DNA of 64,000 nt from DATKNA01 sp963786765 (GTDB lineage: Bacteria; Actinomycetota; Actinomycetes; Actinomycetales; Kineosporiaceae): NCBI GenBank assembly GCA_963786765.1, contig CAWBAJ010000010.1, forward strand, positions 124,001-188,000. The letters run 5' to 3'. How positions within the stretch are numbered: the first letter of the stretch is position 1; each line of letters begins with the position of its first letter. Shown piece by piece: positions 9,624 to 18,434 of this stretch. A program made the translations under genes and the position numbers. The notes under the pieces are model-generated. The model saw nothing but the letters and a program-made list of their open reading frames with translations. It made no database searches and was not told the origin of the DNA.

Positions 9624-11489
9624 ATGGCCGACAGGGACGAAGAGGAGCAGGCGCGACGAGCGCGGGCGGACTTCGAGGAGCGCATCTATCGCCGCAGCAC
9701 CGACACCAGTGCGGCGGACCCCGTGCTCGCCCTCCCCGCACCCGGCCGGGCGACCGCCACCCCGGCGTGCGGGCACGTCCGCCTCGACTGGGAGCCGGTC
9801 GACGGCGCAGCCGGGTACCTGATCGAGCGGCGCGACCCCGACGGCACGACCCGCCTGGTGCAGCACGCGGGGATCGACGTGCCCGCCGTGCCGCACGGCC
9901 CGATCGCCGACACCGCTGTCCAGGCCGGTGCCTCCTACGCGTACCGCGTCGCGGCCGTTCTCGGTGCGGAGCACCCGGCGTGGAACTGGTCGGAGTGGGA
10001 GACGGCCGGACCGAGCGACGCGCGGCCGGAGCCCCTCCAGCTCCGCGTGGACGCTGCCACGACTGTCGGCACCCTCGAACGGGTCTGGTGGATGGTCGGT
10101 TCGGAACGCCTCACCCAGCTGCGCTTCGGGGACGACGGGCACGGCAACGACATCGGTTCCGAGTTCGCGCAGGCCCTCCGCATCGCCCACGAGGATCTGG
10201 GCGTCACCCACGTGCGGGCGCACGCGATCCTGCACGACGACAACCACGTCGTCAGCCGCGCGGCCGACGGATCGCTCTCCTTCGACTTCAGCGAGGTCGA
10301 CGCGATCTACGATCAGCTCCTCGGGATGGGGCTGCGGCCGGTCGTCGAGGTGTCGTTCATGCCCACCGCGATAGCCCGGGACGCCGACCAGACCGTCTTC
10401 GCCTACCGCGCCATCGTCTCGCCGCCGGCGGACTGGTCGCACTGGCGCGCGGTCGTCTCCGCGCTCGCCGGACACCTCGTCGGGCGGTACGGCGTCGACG
10501 AGGTACGCCGCTGGCCCTTCGAGGTGTGGAACGAGCCGAACCTGGAGGTGTTCTGGACCGGCTCGCGGGAGGAGTACCTGCGGCTCTACGACGAGGCCGC
10601 CGCCGCGATCAAGGAGGTGGACCGCGAGCTGCTCGTCGCGGGACCGGCCACCGCGGCCGGTGAATGGGTCGAGGCGCTCGCCGAGCACGCGGAGCGCACC
10701 GGCACCCCGCTCGACGTGGTGACCAGCCATACCTACGGCAACCTGCCGGTCGACACCCGGCCCTCGCTGCGCCGGCACGGATTCAGCTCGGCCGCCACCT
10801 GGTGGACCGAGTGGGGCGTCGGCTCGACCGACCAGGGCCCCATCCATGACCTGGTCGTGGGCGCCCCGTTCATGCTGTCCGGATACCGGGACGTGCAGGG
10901 CCGGATGGAGGCGCTGTCCTACTGGGTGATCAGCGACCACTTCGAGGAGCTGGGGCGCCCCGAGGCGCTCTTCTCCAACGGCTTCGGGCTCCTGACGATC
11001 GGGAACCTGCGCAAGCCGCGGTACTGGGCGGCGCACCTGGCCGCCCACCAGGGCGACGACGTGCTCGCCGGCGAGCTCAGCGGCGACGGCGCGGAGGTCC
11101 TCGTGCGGGCCTGGCCCACCCGGCACCGCGACGGCACGGTCGACGTCCTGGTCTGGAACGGCACCCGCGACGCGGAGCTCATGTACGGGGCACCGCATCT
11201 CGAGCGGACGGTGCGGGTGTCGGTGTCCGGCCTCGACGCCACCGGGTACGCGGTGCGCATCGCCCGGATCGACCAGCACCACTCCAACATCCTCGACGGC
11301 CACCCCCGGGACACCCCCTGGCCCGACGCCACCCTCTGGCGGGAGCTGCGTGCCCGGGACAGGCTGCACGAGGAGGACGCCGACCCCGTCCCGGCCGGCC
11401 TGCCCAGCGCCGAGATCGACGTCACCGTGCCGATGCCGGGGGTCGTCCGCATCCGGCTCATCCCTCAGCCGTTCACCGCCGAGCGGTAG
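9624..11489 (+). CDS. Glycoside hydrolase family 39-like beta-xylosidase
   Basis: A 621-residue protein starting at an ATG 7 nt after AGGAGG. Residues about 45-130 form a fibronectin-III-like strand domain (LDWEPVDGAAGYLIERR). The catalytic barrel follows with the acid/base Glu in FEVWNEPNLEVFW and the nucleophile Glu in WWTEWG, both typical of GH39 xylan beta-xylosidases and relatives. The C-terminal beta domain ends RIRLIPQPF. There is no signal peptide, so it probably acts in the cytoplasm on imported oligosaccharides. The stop overlaps the convergent epoxide hydrolase by 25 bases. No transporter is adjacent, so the substrate (xylose or another sugar) is not settled. Confidence 0.85.
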   Translation: MADRDEEEQARRARADFEERIYRRSTDTSAADPVLALPAPGRATATPACGHVRLDWEPVDGAAGYLIERRDPDGTTRLVQHAGIDVPAVPHGPIADTAVQAGASYAYRVAAVLGAEHPAWNWSEWETAGPSDARPEPLQLRVDAATTVGTLERVWWMVGSERLTQLRFGDDGHGNDIGSEFAQALRIAHEDLGVTHVRAHAILHDDNHVVSRAADGSLSFDFSEVDAIYDQLLGMGLRPVVEVSFMPTAIARDADQTVFAYRAIVSPPADWSHWRAVVSALAGHLVGRYGVDEVRRWPFEVWNEPNLEVFWTGSREEYLRLYDEAAAAIKEVDRELLVAGPATAAGEWVEALAEHAERTGTPLDVVTSHTYGNLPVDTRPSLRRHGFSSAATWWTEWGVGSTDQGPIHDLVVGAPFMLSGYRDVQGRMEALSYWVISDHFEELGRPEALFSNGFGLLTIGNLRKPRYWAAHLAAHQGDDVLAGELSGDGAEVLVRAWPTRHRDGTVDVLVWNGTRDAELMYGAPHLERTVRVSVSGLDATGYAVRIARIDQHHSNILDGHPRDTPWPDATLWRELRARDRLHEEDADPVPAGLPSAEIDVTVPMPGVVRIRLIPQPFTAER

Positions 11490-12640
11490 GGGCGGAAGAA
11501 CTCGCGGAGCTCCTGGGCGTACAGCTCGGGCTCCTCGAACGGCGCGAAGTGCCCGCCGCGCGCGGGCTCGGTCGTCCGGACGGTGTTCGCCGTCCGGTCG
11601 AGCCATGCGCGCGGCGGCCGGACCACGTCCCCGGCGAAGATCGAGAACCCGGACGGGACCTCCACCCGCCGGGCCAGCTGCTCCGGCGGGATGGCTGCGT
11701 TCGCGCGGTACATCCGCATCGACGCGGCGATTGTGCCCGTGAGCCAGTAGATGGTGACGTTCGTGAGGATCTCGTCCTTGGAGAAAGAGCGCTCGATGTC
11801 ACCGCCGCAGTCACTCCAGGCGCGCAGCTTCTCGACGATCCAGGAGGCGAGCCCCGCCGGCGAGTCGGTGAGACCGACGGCGACGGTCTGAGGCTTGGTG
11901 CGATGGATCGCGCCATAAGCGCCCTCGGTGGCACCCCAGGCGGCGACGCTCTGCAGCCAGTCGCGTTCCTCCGCGGTGAGCTCGGCCGGGTCGCCGGTGA
12001 GGACGGGCACGCCGGCGTCCGTGCGGTGGACGGCGACGACCCGGTCCGGGTGGTCCAGCGCCAGGTACCGGCTGACGTGGCTGCCGATGTCCCCGCCCGC
12101 AGCGCCGAACCGCTGGTAGCCGAGGGCCGTCATCAGCTGCGCCCACAGGCCGGCCACCGCGATGGAGTTCAGGGGCGGCCCCGCGGGCCGGTCGGAGTAC
12201 CCGAAGCCCGGCACGTCGGGGACGACGACGTCGAAGGCGTCCTTCGGGTCGCCACCGTGCGCGCCGGGGTCGGTGAGCAGCGGGAGAACCTTGGTGTAGC
12301 GCCAGAAGGAGTCCGGCCAGCCGTGACTGAGGATCAGCGGCATCGCGGGCCCGGACGGGTCGACGGCCCGGGCGTGGACGGCGTGGATCCCGAGGCCGTC
12401 GAGGTCGACCCTGACGTGAGGGAGGCGGTTGAGAGCCGCCTCTTGGGCCGGCCAGTCGAACTCGTCGGCCCAGTACGCCACCAAGTCACGGAGGTAGGCG
12501 ACGTCGGTCCCGAGCGACCACCCGTCGGCGCCGGCGGCGTCCGGCCATCGGGTCGCGCGCAGGCGCATACGAAGGTCCTCGAGGGCGGCGGGGTCGCTCT
12601 GGAGGGTGATGGGCTCGACATCAGGGCCGTGGTCCGGCAC
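11465..12640 (-). CDS. Epoxide hydrolase family protein
   Basis: A 391-residue alpha/beta hydrolase with the N-terminal EHN lid (PITLQSDPAALEDLRMRL). It has the oxyanion motif SHGWPDSFWRY, the nucleophile elbow GGDIGS with Asp as nucleophile, and a catalytic His in ARGGHFAPFEEP. By family it opens epoxides to diols through an Asp-ester intermediate. The GTG start lies 6 nt after a TAGGGT box, so the mRNA is probably leaderless. Its 3' end overlaps the GH39 gene tail-to-tail. The physiological substrate is unknown. Confidence 0.88.
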   Translation of the reverse strand: MPDHGPDVEPITLQSDPAALEDLRMRLRATRWPDAAGADGWSLGTDVAYLRDLVAYWADEFDWPAQEAALNRLPHVRVDLDGLGIHAVHARAVDPSGPAMPLILSHGWPDSFWRYTKVLPLLTDPGAHGGDPKDAFDVVVPDVPGFGYSDRPAGPPLNSIAVAGLWAQLMTALGYQRFGAAGGDIGSHVSRYLALDHPDRVVAVHRTDAGVPVLTGDPAELTAEERDWLQSVAAWGATEGAYGAIHRTKPQTVAVGLTDSPAGLASWIVEKLRAWSDCGGDIERSFSKDEILTNVTIYWLTGTIAASMRMYRANAAIPPEQLARRVEVPSGFSIFAGDVVRPPRAWLDRTANTVRTTEPARGGHFAPFEEPELYAQELREFFRPYRSAVNG

Positions 12641-12872
12641 GCCGTCACCCTAGCCCAGATGTCTCGCCATTTCGATCATGACCGCTTCTTCTGCAGCACG
12701 AGTCGCAGAATGCCCCTGAGACTGCCTGTGCGGGTATCGGGGCGGGAGACGTCCCCATCGCGCTGTTGACAGGATCAGGGCTCCCGAGGAGGCTCGATTT
12801 CGACGGGGACCATCCCTGCCAGGCGCCGCCGGAGCAGAGCCCGCGGCACCGCGAGGGAATCGGAACACGACC

Positions 12873-13403
12873 ATGAATACTCTCGGTCTGCGATCTCGCG
12901 CATCAATCGCCGTGGCCGCTGCCCTGGTGGCATCAGGTGCTTTCGCCGGTGCCGCATCCGCTGCCACCTCCGGCCCGGCGTCCTCTCCGCATCCGGCCGC
13001 CTATCCGGGTGCCGGCACGATGTCCACGGCGATTTCCCCGAATCTCGTCGCGAGGGGTCCGAAGTTCGCGGACGCCTGCACACCGTACGTCGACGGCGAC
13101 CACGCCCACCTGTCTTCAGCGGATGTCTCGGCACACGGCTGGTGGTACCGGAACACCTGCCCGAATGAGAAGACGACGGTGAGGATCTACCTCTACGAGT
13201 ACTTCTCCGACCAGACCTGGCATTTTCAGTCGTCGGGGTCGGCGTACGTGTGGTCGGGTGGTGGCAGCGGAAACAGGGCCACGGCGCGCCAGGTGTGCGA
13301 GGGCGTGGCACTCGCGGGCTGGCGAAGTCTGATAGCCGTCAGTATCGGCAACGGGGCATCCGCGTACACCCCCGCCCAGAATCTCAATTGCACGCACTGG
13401 TGA
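12873..13403 (+). CDS. Small secreted protein, unknown function
   Basis: A 176-residue exported protein. A signal peptide of about 30 residues (basic start, Ala-rich core, cleavage near AGAASA) is followed by a Ser/Pro linker and a Trp- and Tyr-rich domain with four Cys (DAC, NTC, QVC, LNC), suggesting two disulfides. The YLYEYFSDQTWH and GGGSGNRATARQVC segments resemble small secreted proteins common in actinomycetes, but no function is assigned to them. It is monocistronic. Codon use matches the neighbours. Confidence 0.75.
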   Translation: MNTLGLRSRASIAVAAALVASGAFAGAASAATSGPASSPHPAAYPGAGTMSTAISPNLVARGPKFADACTPYVDGDHAHLSSADVSAHGWWYRNTCPNEKTTVRIYLYEYFSDQTWHFQSSGSAYVWSGGGSGNRATARQVCEGVALAGWRSLIAVSIGNGASAYTPAQNLNCTHW

Positions 13404-13473
13404 GCCTGCCGCTGCTGCGGGTACCAGCCGGCGGACAAAGGCGTGCCGGGCCACTCCCGGTATCGTCCCGGTC

Positions 13474-13851
13474 ATGAACACCGGTCCAGCCACGGTCGTG
13501 AGTCTCGGGGCCTGGGGCGACCTCGATGAGAACGCGGCCGGCGGGATGTCGTGCGACGTCCGGGAGTTCGCGCTGCTGTCCGACGGGCGTGAGGTCACGC
13601 TCCTGGACGACCGCGGCTGGACGACGACTGCTCCGCCGGGCGAGATCTCGCTCACCCATGTCGTGCGCAACGTCTACGACGTGGTCCTGCCCGACGATGC
13701 CGAGAAGACGAACGAAGAGCACGAGTGGCAACGCTTCGAGCAACGTCTGCGCGAAGCGGGAATTCTCATCACCGTGCCCGAGCTCCGGGCGTTGCCGTAC
13801 CGCGTCTTCTTGACCGTCCCCGGCGGAAGCGCCCGATGGCGGCCGGGGTAG
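13474..13851 (+). CDS. Hypothetical protein (125 aa)
   Basis: A small soluble acidic protein without membrane segment or signal peptide. The middle reads like a short alpha/beta domain (REFALLSDGREVTLLDDRGW), then a helix rich in Glu (EKTNEEHEWQRFEQRL). I do not recognise the family. The ATG lies 7 nt after TATCGT, which suits a leaderless transcript; no Shine-Dalgarno is visible. Confidence 0.65.
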   Translation: MNTGPATVVSLGAWGDLDENAAGGMSCDVREFALLSDGREVTLLDDRGWTTTAPPGEISLTHVVRNVYDVVLPDDAEKTNEEHEWQRFEQRLREAGILITVPELRALPYRVFLTVPGGSARWRPG

Positions 13852-14069
13852 ATCCTCGCGACATCCCCCTTGATGCTCCTGTTTCCCGCATCCCCGGCCC
13901 ACAGGCCAAGGTCCCGCCCGGCTGGGCGAGGCAAGGGGACGTTCGCCCCTTCAGGAGCGCGGCCCTCATTGCCGGAATTCCGACGGGTGATATCGCCCAG
14001 ACCGACGGCGCTACGCTTGGCGGGGTTGCTGCCGGTGGGGACCGGCAGCGCGCGTGATGTGGGGGCACC

Positions 14070-15551
14070 GTGGCGAACAACGGGATTGCTGGAAGACGTC
14101 GGCAGGCTGGGCTGGGCTCGGTCGGCTGGAGCCTCGTGGTCGTGGTCCTCGCGGCGATCCTGTGGGTGATCGTCCTCGTCATACACGGCTTCGCCTTCAC
14201 GCCGTTGTGGTCCGCAGCGTTCGCCGCCTGGTTCCTCGTCCTGCTCACGCTCCTGTTGCACCTTCTCGTCTCGAGTCAGGGTGACCCCGGAACCGCCGAC
14301 GCCCTGGACACTGCCAAGAAGGCCAGCCAGGACGCACGCAAGGCTGCTGCCGAGGCGGAGACCGCCGTCCGCAAGACCGGTCAGCCCCTGGTCGACGCCC
14401 AGCCGCAACAGGCGGCTGATGTAGCTCCGGTCGCCGCCGCCGAGGCGACGCGGCAGACAGTGGCGGCGACGGCCGCCGCGCAGTCGACAGCGACGGTGCG
14501 AGCCCGCAGAACCGGGTTGAAGTCACTGGTGATGGGCACCGACGGCCGGGCCTCCACGAGCAAGGTCGGCGCGACCGCGTGGACCTACGCGATCCTTTTC
14601 GCGCTGGCCTTCATGCTCGTCCTGGGCCGGACTCCGTGGCTCGATCGCCACCCGGAGGGGCTTCACCTGCCGGGCCTCGCGGGCGCGTTCAGCGCGTTCA
14701 TCGGAGCCCCGTTCCAGCCGGAGTACTTCGCACTCCTCGGCTTCCCCGTCGCCGCCGCGGTGACCGCCAAGGCGCTGACGACGAACAAGGTGATCCAGGG
14801 AGACCTGGCGAAGTCGACCGGTCAGAACACCGGGGTGGCGGCCGGGCTGGCTGAGCTCGTCAGCAACGACAGCGGCCAGACGGACCTCCTGGACTTCCAG
14901 TATCTCGCCTTCAACTTCTTCACGTTGGCCTACTTCTTCGTCTCGCTCGCGACAGTCACGGCCACCGACCCCCACAAGGGTCTGCCGCCAGTGCCCGCGA
15001 CGTTGCTGGCCCTTTCCGGCGTCTCCGCCACGGGCTATCTGTTCAAGAAGGCGGCCGAGACCGGCGTCGCCCCCACGATCACCGCGGTCACCCCCGTGAG
15101 CATCGCGCTCGGCCACGACGATGTGCTGCAGATCGTGGGAACGGGGTTCCTCAGCGATGACGGGAAGGTCAGCCCGGCGAACCAGGTCCTGCTCGACGGC
15201 AAGGCGTTGCCCGTTGCGGTGGACGCCTGGAGGTCCACCGTGGTCTCGGCCCAACTCCCCCGCGGCACGCGCGGCGAGCTCGAAGCCCTCGGGTGGAAGG
15301 ACCGGCCGGTGGAGGCACCGGCGCCGGTCGTCGTCCGGGACGAGGCCGGGAACAGCAGTCCCGGCGTGAACGTGGTGATCACCTTGCCCCCCGCACCGGC
15401 CGCACCTGCCGCACCTGCCGCACCCCCCGCACCCCCCGCGCCCCCCGCGCCTGCCGCACCGGCCGCGCCGGCCGCGCCGGCCGCGCCCGCCCAGCCGCAG
15501 CCGGACCAGCCCGGAGCCCACCAGGTGCCTCCGCCTACGAACCCGGCGTGA
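14070..15551 (+). CDS. Membrane protein with IPT/TIG-like domain and Pro/Ala tail
   Basis: A 493-residue protein starting at GTG. Two membrane helices lie near residues 15-65, then an Ala-rich coiled segment (AKKASQDARKAAAEAETAVRK). A second membrane cluster of about four helices lies in the middle. An IPT/TIG-like immunoglobulin fold follows (ITAVTPVSIALGHDDVLQIVGTGFLSDDG), and a low-complexity tail of Pro and Ala coded by GCACCTGCC-type repeats ends the protein. IPT domains usually mediate binding or structure. The overall protein is not one I can name. The stop overlaps the remnant regulator on the other strand. Confidence 0.7.
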   Translation: MANNGIAGRRRQAGLGSVGWSLVVVVLAAILWVIVLVIHGFAFTPLWSAAFAAWFLVLLTLLLHLLVSSQGDPGTADALDTAKKASQDARKAAAEAETAVRKTGQPLVDAQPQQAADVAPVAAAEATRQTVAATAAAQSTATVRARRTGLKSLVMGTDGRASTSKVGATAWTYAILFALAFMLVLGRTPWLDRHPEGLHLPGLAGAFSAFIGAPFQPEYFALLGFPVAAAVTAKALTTNKVIQGDLAKSTGQNTGVAAGLAELVSNDSGQTDLLDFQYLAFNFFTLAYFFVSLATVTATDPHKGLPPVPATLLALSGVSATGYLFKKAAETGVAPTITAVTPVSIALGHDDVLQIVGTGFLSDDGKVSPANQVLLDGKALPVAVDAWRSTVVSAQLPRGTRGELEALGWKDRPVEAPAPVVVRDEAGNSSPGVNVVITLPPAPAAPAAPAAPPAPPAPPAPAAPAAPAAPAAPAQPQPDQPGAHQVPPPTNPA

Positions 15552-15735
15552 CGAGCCCTGTCTCGTAGGCGTAGACGAGGGCCCGCTCGCGATCGCGCAG
15601 AGCGAGCTTGATGAGCAGCCGGGTCGCGTGCGTCTTGACGGTGGAGTGCTCGATGACGAGCCGCCGCGCGATCTTGGCATTGGACAGACCCGCAGCGAGC
15701 AGGCGCAGGACCTCCGTCTCGCGTTCGGTGAGCAC
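15535..15735 (-). pseudogene. LuxR/NarL-type response regulator remnant (DNA-binding domain only)
   Basis: Sixty-six residues covering a complete LuxR helix-turn-helix: LTERETEVLRLLAAGLSNAKIARRL, then STVKTHATRLLIKL. The receiver domain with its phospho-Asp that normally precedes this is absent: upstream in any frame there is only linker-like sequence and then an unrelated membrane-protein fragment on the other strand. It overlaps the 3' end of the IPT membrane protein by 17 bases. Most likely a truncated leftover of a two-component regulator; an orphan DNA-binding protein is the alternative. Confidence 0.6.
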
Positions 15736-15743
15736 GCCAGGGC

Positions 15744-15977
15744 GTGGCCTCGTTGCGGCACCGGGTACTCCCGCGCCCGCTCGCCGTGGCCGGGATTCCG
15801 GCCGCCGTGCTCATGCTCGCGAACGCGCTGCTGCCCATGGCCGTGATCACGCTGTGGTTCGCCGCGGCGAGCATCAGCCCGTCCCTGCGCCGCTTCCTCC
15901 GCCGGGCCATGGCGCAGCCCGGCCCGGCGGAGGCGATGCCCGAGTCCCTCTGGCAGTCGCCGACGGCCACTGCGTGA
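15744..15977 (+). pseudogene. C-terminal fragment of a membrane protein
   Basis: A 77-residue stretch with one or two hydrophobic helices (LAVAGIPAAVLMLANALLP, AVITLWFAAASI) and a basic tail. It resembles the C-terminal end of a multi-pass membrane protein rather than a complete gene. It abuts the truncated LuxR gene head-to-head, so the pair marks a deletion or recombination scar. A free-standing small membrane protein cannot be excluded. Confidence 0.4.
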
Positions 15978-16033
15978 GGGCGGCGCTGTCGACGTCCGGA
16001 TCCCGAGCTATGAGCTGCGGGAGTGGCCCGGGA

Positions 16034-16918
16034 TCACGCCGAGCGCGGGTGATTCATCACGCGCTCGCGGGCCGCGCGCTGAGCCGGGCTGTGGATCCAC
16101 TCGTCCGGCAGGGCGGCGAGCGCGGTTCGCACGGCGCGGCCGCTGACGGTCGCCGTCAGGTCGGTGGTCGGCAGGCCGGGCAGCCCGTAGAGGCGCCGGG
16201 CCCAGCGAGGCAGCATCGCGCCCGCGATGCCCACGAGAGTGGCCCACGCCGGACGCGCCGGGGTCCCGAGCGCCACGGCGCGAGGCATCGGCGGGACGAA
16301 TCCCCACAGCGCGTTGCGCCGGGCGACCGACGTCACCTGCAGCTGCGGCCGGACGCGTCGGTAGTAGTCCTCGATCTCGGCTTCGGTCCGCGGGACCTGG
16401 CTAGGGTCGAGACCGACGAGGCGGGCGGAGGCCCGCATCTCGTCGACGTAGCGGTCTCCGTCACCCGGCTCGAGCGGGCCGCCGCAGCGGCGGTACGTCG
16501 ACAGGAACGACTCGACCTCTGTGCAGTGCACCCAGAGCAGGAGCTCCGGGTCGTCGACCCGGTACGCCCGGCCCGTCTCCGGCTCGACGCCGGGGTGCAG
16601 GCTTGCGTGCACCGCGCGCAGCACCCGGCCGGCCTGCTCGGCCTCCTCGGTGGTGCCGTACGTCACCGTGGCGACCCAGTCCCCGGTGCGCCGGAGCCTG
16701 CCCCACGGGTCGTTCCGCATGACGGTGTTCGCGTCGAAGCCGGCCATGACCAGCGGGTGCACTGCCTGCAGAAGCAACGAGCGGAAGCCGGCGAGGGCCA
16801 TCGCCGGGTCGCCGTGGATCCGCCAGGTCACGGAGTCGGGGCCGTAAAGGCCTTGATCCGGTAACTGGTCGTGCGAGGCCGAGCGGGACACCGTGACAGC
16901 GTTCCACGTCCCGTTCAT
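16034..16918 (-). CDS. Oxygenase MpaB family protein (DUF2236)
   Basis: A 294-residue protein of the MpaB/rubber-oxygenase (Lcp) superfamily, haem-dependent oxygenases or related enzymes. Diagnostic segments are the N-terminal GPDSVTWRIHGDPAMALAG and LLLQAVHPLVMAGFDANT, the middle WVHCTEVESFL, and the C-terminal LGTPARPAWA region. The ATG giving MNGTWNAV follows GAGGGG and is preferred over an upstream in-frame extension that is basic, Pro-rich and reads through the operator region. It diverges from the SRPBCC-ArsR operon across two palindromes, so it is probably co-regulated with it. Substrate unknown. Confidence 0.82.
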   Translation of the reverse strand: MNGTWNAVTVSRSASHDQLPDQGLYGPDSVTWRIHGDPAMALAGFRSLLLQAVHPLVMAGFDANTVMRNDPWGRLRRTGDWVATVTYGTTEEAEQAGRVLRAVHASLHPGVEPETGRAYRVDDPELLLWVHCTEVESFLSTYRRCGGPLEPGDGDRYVDEMRASARLVGLDPSQVPRTEAEIEDYYRRVRPQLQVTSVARRNALWGFVPPMPRAVALGTPARPAWATLVGIAGAMLPRWARRLYGLPGLPTTDLTATVSGRAVRTALAALPDEWIHSPAQRAARERVMNHPRSA

Positions 16919-16987
16919 GGTCGCCCCTCGGCGCCGAGGTGAGGGGTGCTGCCGCCGTCCGCGAACGAGTGGTGCTCGTGCACGACG

Positions 16988-17056
16988 CGCAACTGTGGGT
17001 TGCACGTTAGGGATCGACTGACGTAGGGTCGGAGAACGCGCAACCGTCGGTTGCAC
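16988..17056 (+). promoter_or_regulatory. Promoter flanked by two palindromic operators
   Basis: Two near-identical 18-bp sites, CGCAACTGTGGGTTGCAC (16988-17005) and CGCAACCGTCGGTTGCAC (17039-17056), 51 bp apart. The second contains a perfect dyad GCAACC-GTC-GGTTGC. Between them lies a promoter for the rightward operon: TTGCAC at 17000-17005, an 18-nt spacer and TAGGGT at 17024-17029. One site overlaps the -35 and the other sits at the transcription start, a classic repressor layout. The ArsR-type protein of the operon is the obvious candidate ligand-responsive repressor; a distant TetR protein is the alternative. Confidence 0.65.
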
Positions 17057-17070
17057 ATAGGGAGGCCGTC

Positions 17071-17553
17071 ATGACCGAGACCGTCATACCGAGGACCGCC
17101 GGACCGATGACCAGAGGGAGCTACCGGGCGGAGGCCAGCTACGCCGCGCCGCCGGACGCCCTGTTCGATGCGTTCACGACGCTCGACGGCATCGCTGGGT
17201 GGTGGACCGAGCAGGTGTCCGGATCGGCCGCAGAGGGTGGGGAGCTGACCCTCGGCTTTCCGAACAGCGACGGGCCACGCGTCGTCCTGCACGTCGACCG
17301 CGCCGATCGGAACCGCTCGATCGTGTGGAGCGTGCGCGCCGTACCACCGCTGCCGGCCTGGGAGGAGTGGACGGGCACGCGGATCGTCGTCCGCCTGGAG
17401 CCCGGCGACGACGGCGGCACGAGGATGGAGTTCGAGCACGAGGGGCTCTCCCCGGTGCTCCACTGCTACGACACGTGCAGCCGCGGCTGGGACCACGGGC
17501 TGGCCACCCTCCGCAGCCACGTCGACACGGGCACCCGGCATGCTGCGTTCTGA
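17071..17553 (+). CDS. SRPBCC/AHSA1 domain protein (first copy)
   Basis: A 160-residue START-like lipid/ligand-binding fold of the AHSA1 group: SYRAEASYAAPPDALFDAFT, then GWWTEQVSG, and the C-terminal helix WDHGLATLRSHV. Such proteins bind hydrophobic ligands in a deep pocket and are often co-encoded with ArsR repressors. First gene of a three-gene operon with a second SRPBCC protein and an ArsR regulator; GGGAGG lies about 10 bases upstream of the ATG. Transcribed from the operator-flanked promoter. Confidence 0.85.
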   Translation: MTETVIPRTAGPMTRGSYRAEASYAAPPDALFDAFTTLDGIAGWWTEQVSGSAAEGGELTLGFPNSDGPRVVLHVDRADRNRSIVWSVRAVPPLPAWEEWTGTRIVVRLEPGDDGGTRMEFEHEGLSPVLHCYDTCSRGWDHGLATLRSHVDTGTRHAAF

Positions 17554-17584
17554 CGACGGCCTGAACACGAGGAAGGAGACCGCC

Positions 17585-18049
17585 ATGTCCCGCAGCATCG
17601 AGAGGTCGGTCCACATCGAGGCGCCCGTCGAGACCGTGTGGCGGTTCGTGACCGAGCCCGAGCAGGTCGTCCGCTGGTTCGCCCACGAGGTCGACCTGCA
17701 GGCGGCGCCGGGTTACGAGGGATCCATGACGTTCCAGCCCGAGTCGGGCGGCACCGTGCACGTCCCGATCAGGGTCGAGAGCATCGAGGCGCCGACGCGC
17801 TTCACGTACCGCTGGACCCACCCCGAGGGCACCACCGCCTCCCCGGCGAACTCGACGCTGGTCGAGTTCACCCTCACTCCCGAGGACGGCGGCACCCGGC
17901 TGCGCGTCGTCGAGACCGGCCACGACGGTCTGGGCTGGCCGCAGGACCAGCAGGACGCGTTCGCCGACGACCACAACGACGGCTGGTCGACGCACCTCGG
18001 CCGGCTCGAGCAACTCCTCACCTCGCGGTCGGCCGACCCGGCACGCTGA
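17585..18049 (+). CDS. SRPBCC/AHSA1 domain protein (second copy)
   Basis: A 154-residue protein with the same fold as its upstream neighbour: RSVHIEAPVETVWRFVTEP, VVRWFAHEVDLQ, and a closing helix DDHNDGWSTHLGRLEQLL. The ATG follows GGAAGGAG and is chosen over an in-frame start 45 bases upstream. Its TGA shares one base with the ATG of the ArsR gene, so the two are translationally coupled. AHSA1 proteins coupled to ArsR regulators usually sense or bind small hydrophobic molecules; the ligand is unknown. Confidence 0.85.
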   Translation: MSRSIERSVHIEAPVETVWRFVTEPEQVVRWFAHEVDLQAAPGYEGSMTFQPESGGTVHVPIRVESIEAPTRFTYRWTHPEGTTASPANSTLVEFTLTPEDGGTRLRVVETGHDGLGWPQDQQDAFADDHNDGWSTHLGRLEQLLTSRSADPAR

Positions 18050-18384
18050 TGCCGATGGACGACGAGGAGCTGTGGGCTGCGGTGGCCGAGCCCGGGCGCC
18101 GCCGGGTGCTCGACGTGCTCGTCGCCCTCGGCGAAGCCACCCCCACCACCCTCGCCCGGGAGGTGCCGTTCACCCGGCAGGCCGTGTCCAAGCACCTCGC
18201 CGTGCTGCTGGAGGCGGGCGTGGTGTCCCAGCGGCGGGACGGCCGGGAGGTCCGCTACACGGTGCGACCGGACCGGCTGGCAGCGGCGGCCCGGGAGATG
18301 GCCGCCGCCGCCGCCCGCTGGGACGCCCGCCTGCAAGCCATCAAGCGGCTGGCCGAGGCCGAGCACCGCAACGGGACCGGTTAG
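18049..18384 (+). CDS. ArsR/SmtB-type winged-helix repressor
   Basis: A 111-residue regulator: ELWAAVAEPGRRRVLDVLV, then the recognition helix TRQAVSKHLAVLLEAGVV and the wing SQRRDGREVRYTVRPDRL. No Cys cluster for metals is present, which fits the SRPBCC-linked (SdpR-like) subgroup rather than a metal sensor. It overlaps the upstream SRPBCC stop by one base. It probably represses its own operon and perhaps the divergent MpaB gene through the two palindromes. A perfect palindrome follows it as terminator. Confidence 0.88.
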   Translation: MPMDDEELWAAVAEPGRRRVLDVLVALGEATPTTLAREVPFTRQAVSKHLAVLLEAGVVSQRRDGREVRYTVRPDRLAAAAREMAAAAARWDARLQAIKRLAEAEHRNGTG

Positions 18385-18398
18385 CCGGCCGGCCCCAC

Positions 18399-18434
18399 GT
18401 GAACGGGTGCGACCCGCGGGTCGCACCCGTTCAC
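18399..18434. terminator. Perfect 36-bp palindrome, bidirectional terminator
   Basis: GTGAACGGGTGCGACCCG is followed directly by its exact reverse complement. It lies between the convergent ArsR and reductase-like genes and overlaps the latter's stop codon. It has no U-tract, as is usual in actinomycetes. It should fold as a stem of about 16 bp in either transcript. Confidence 0.75.
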
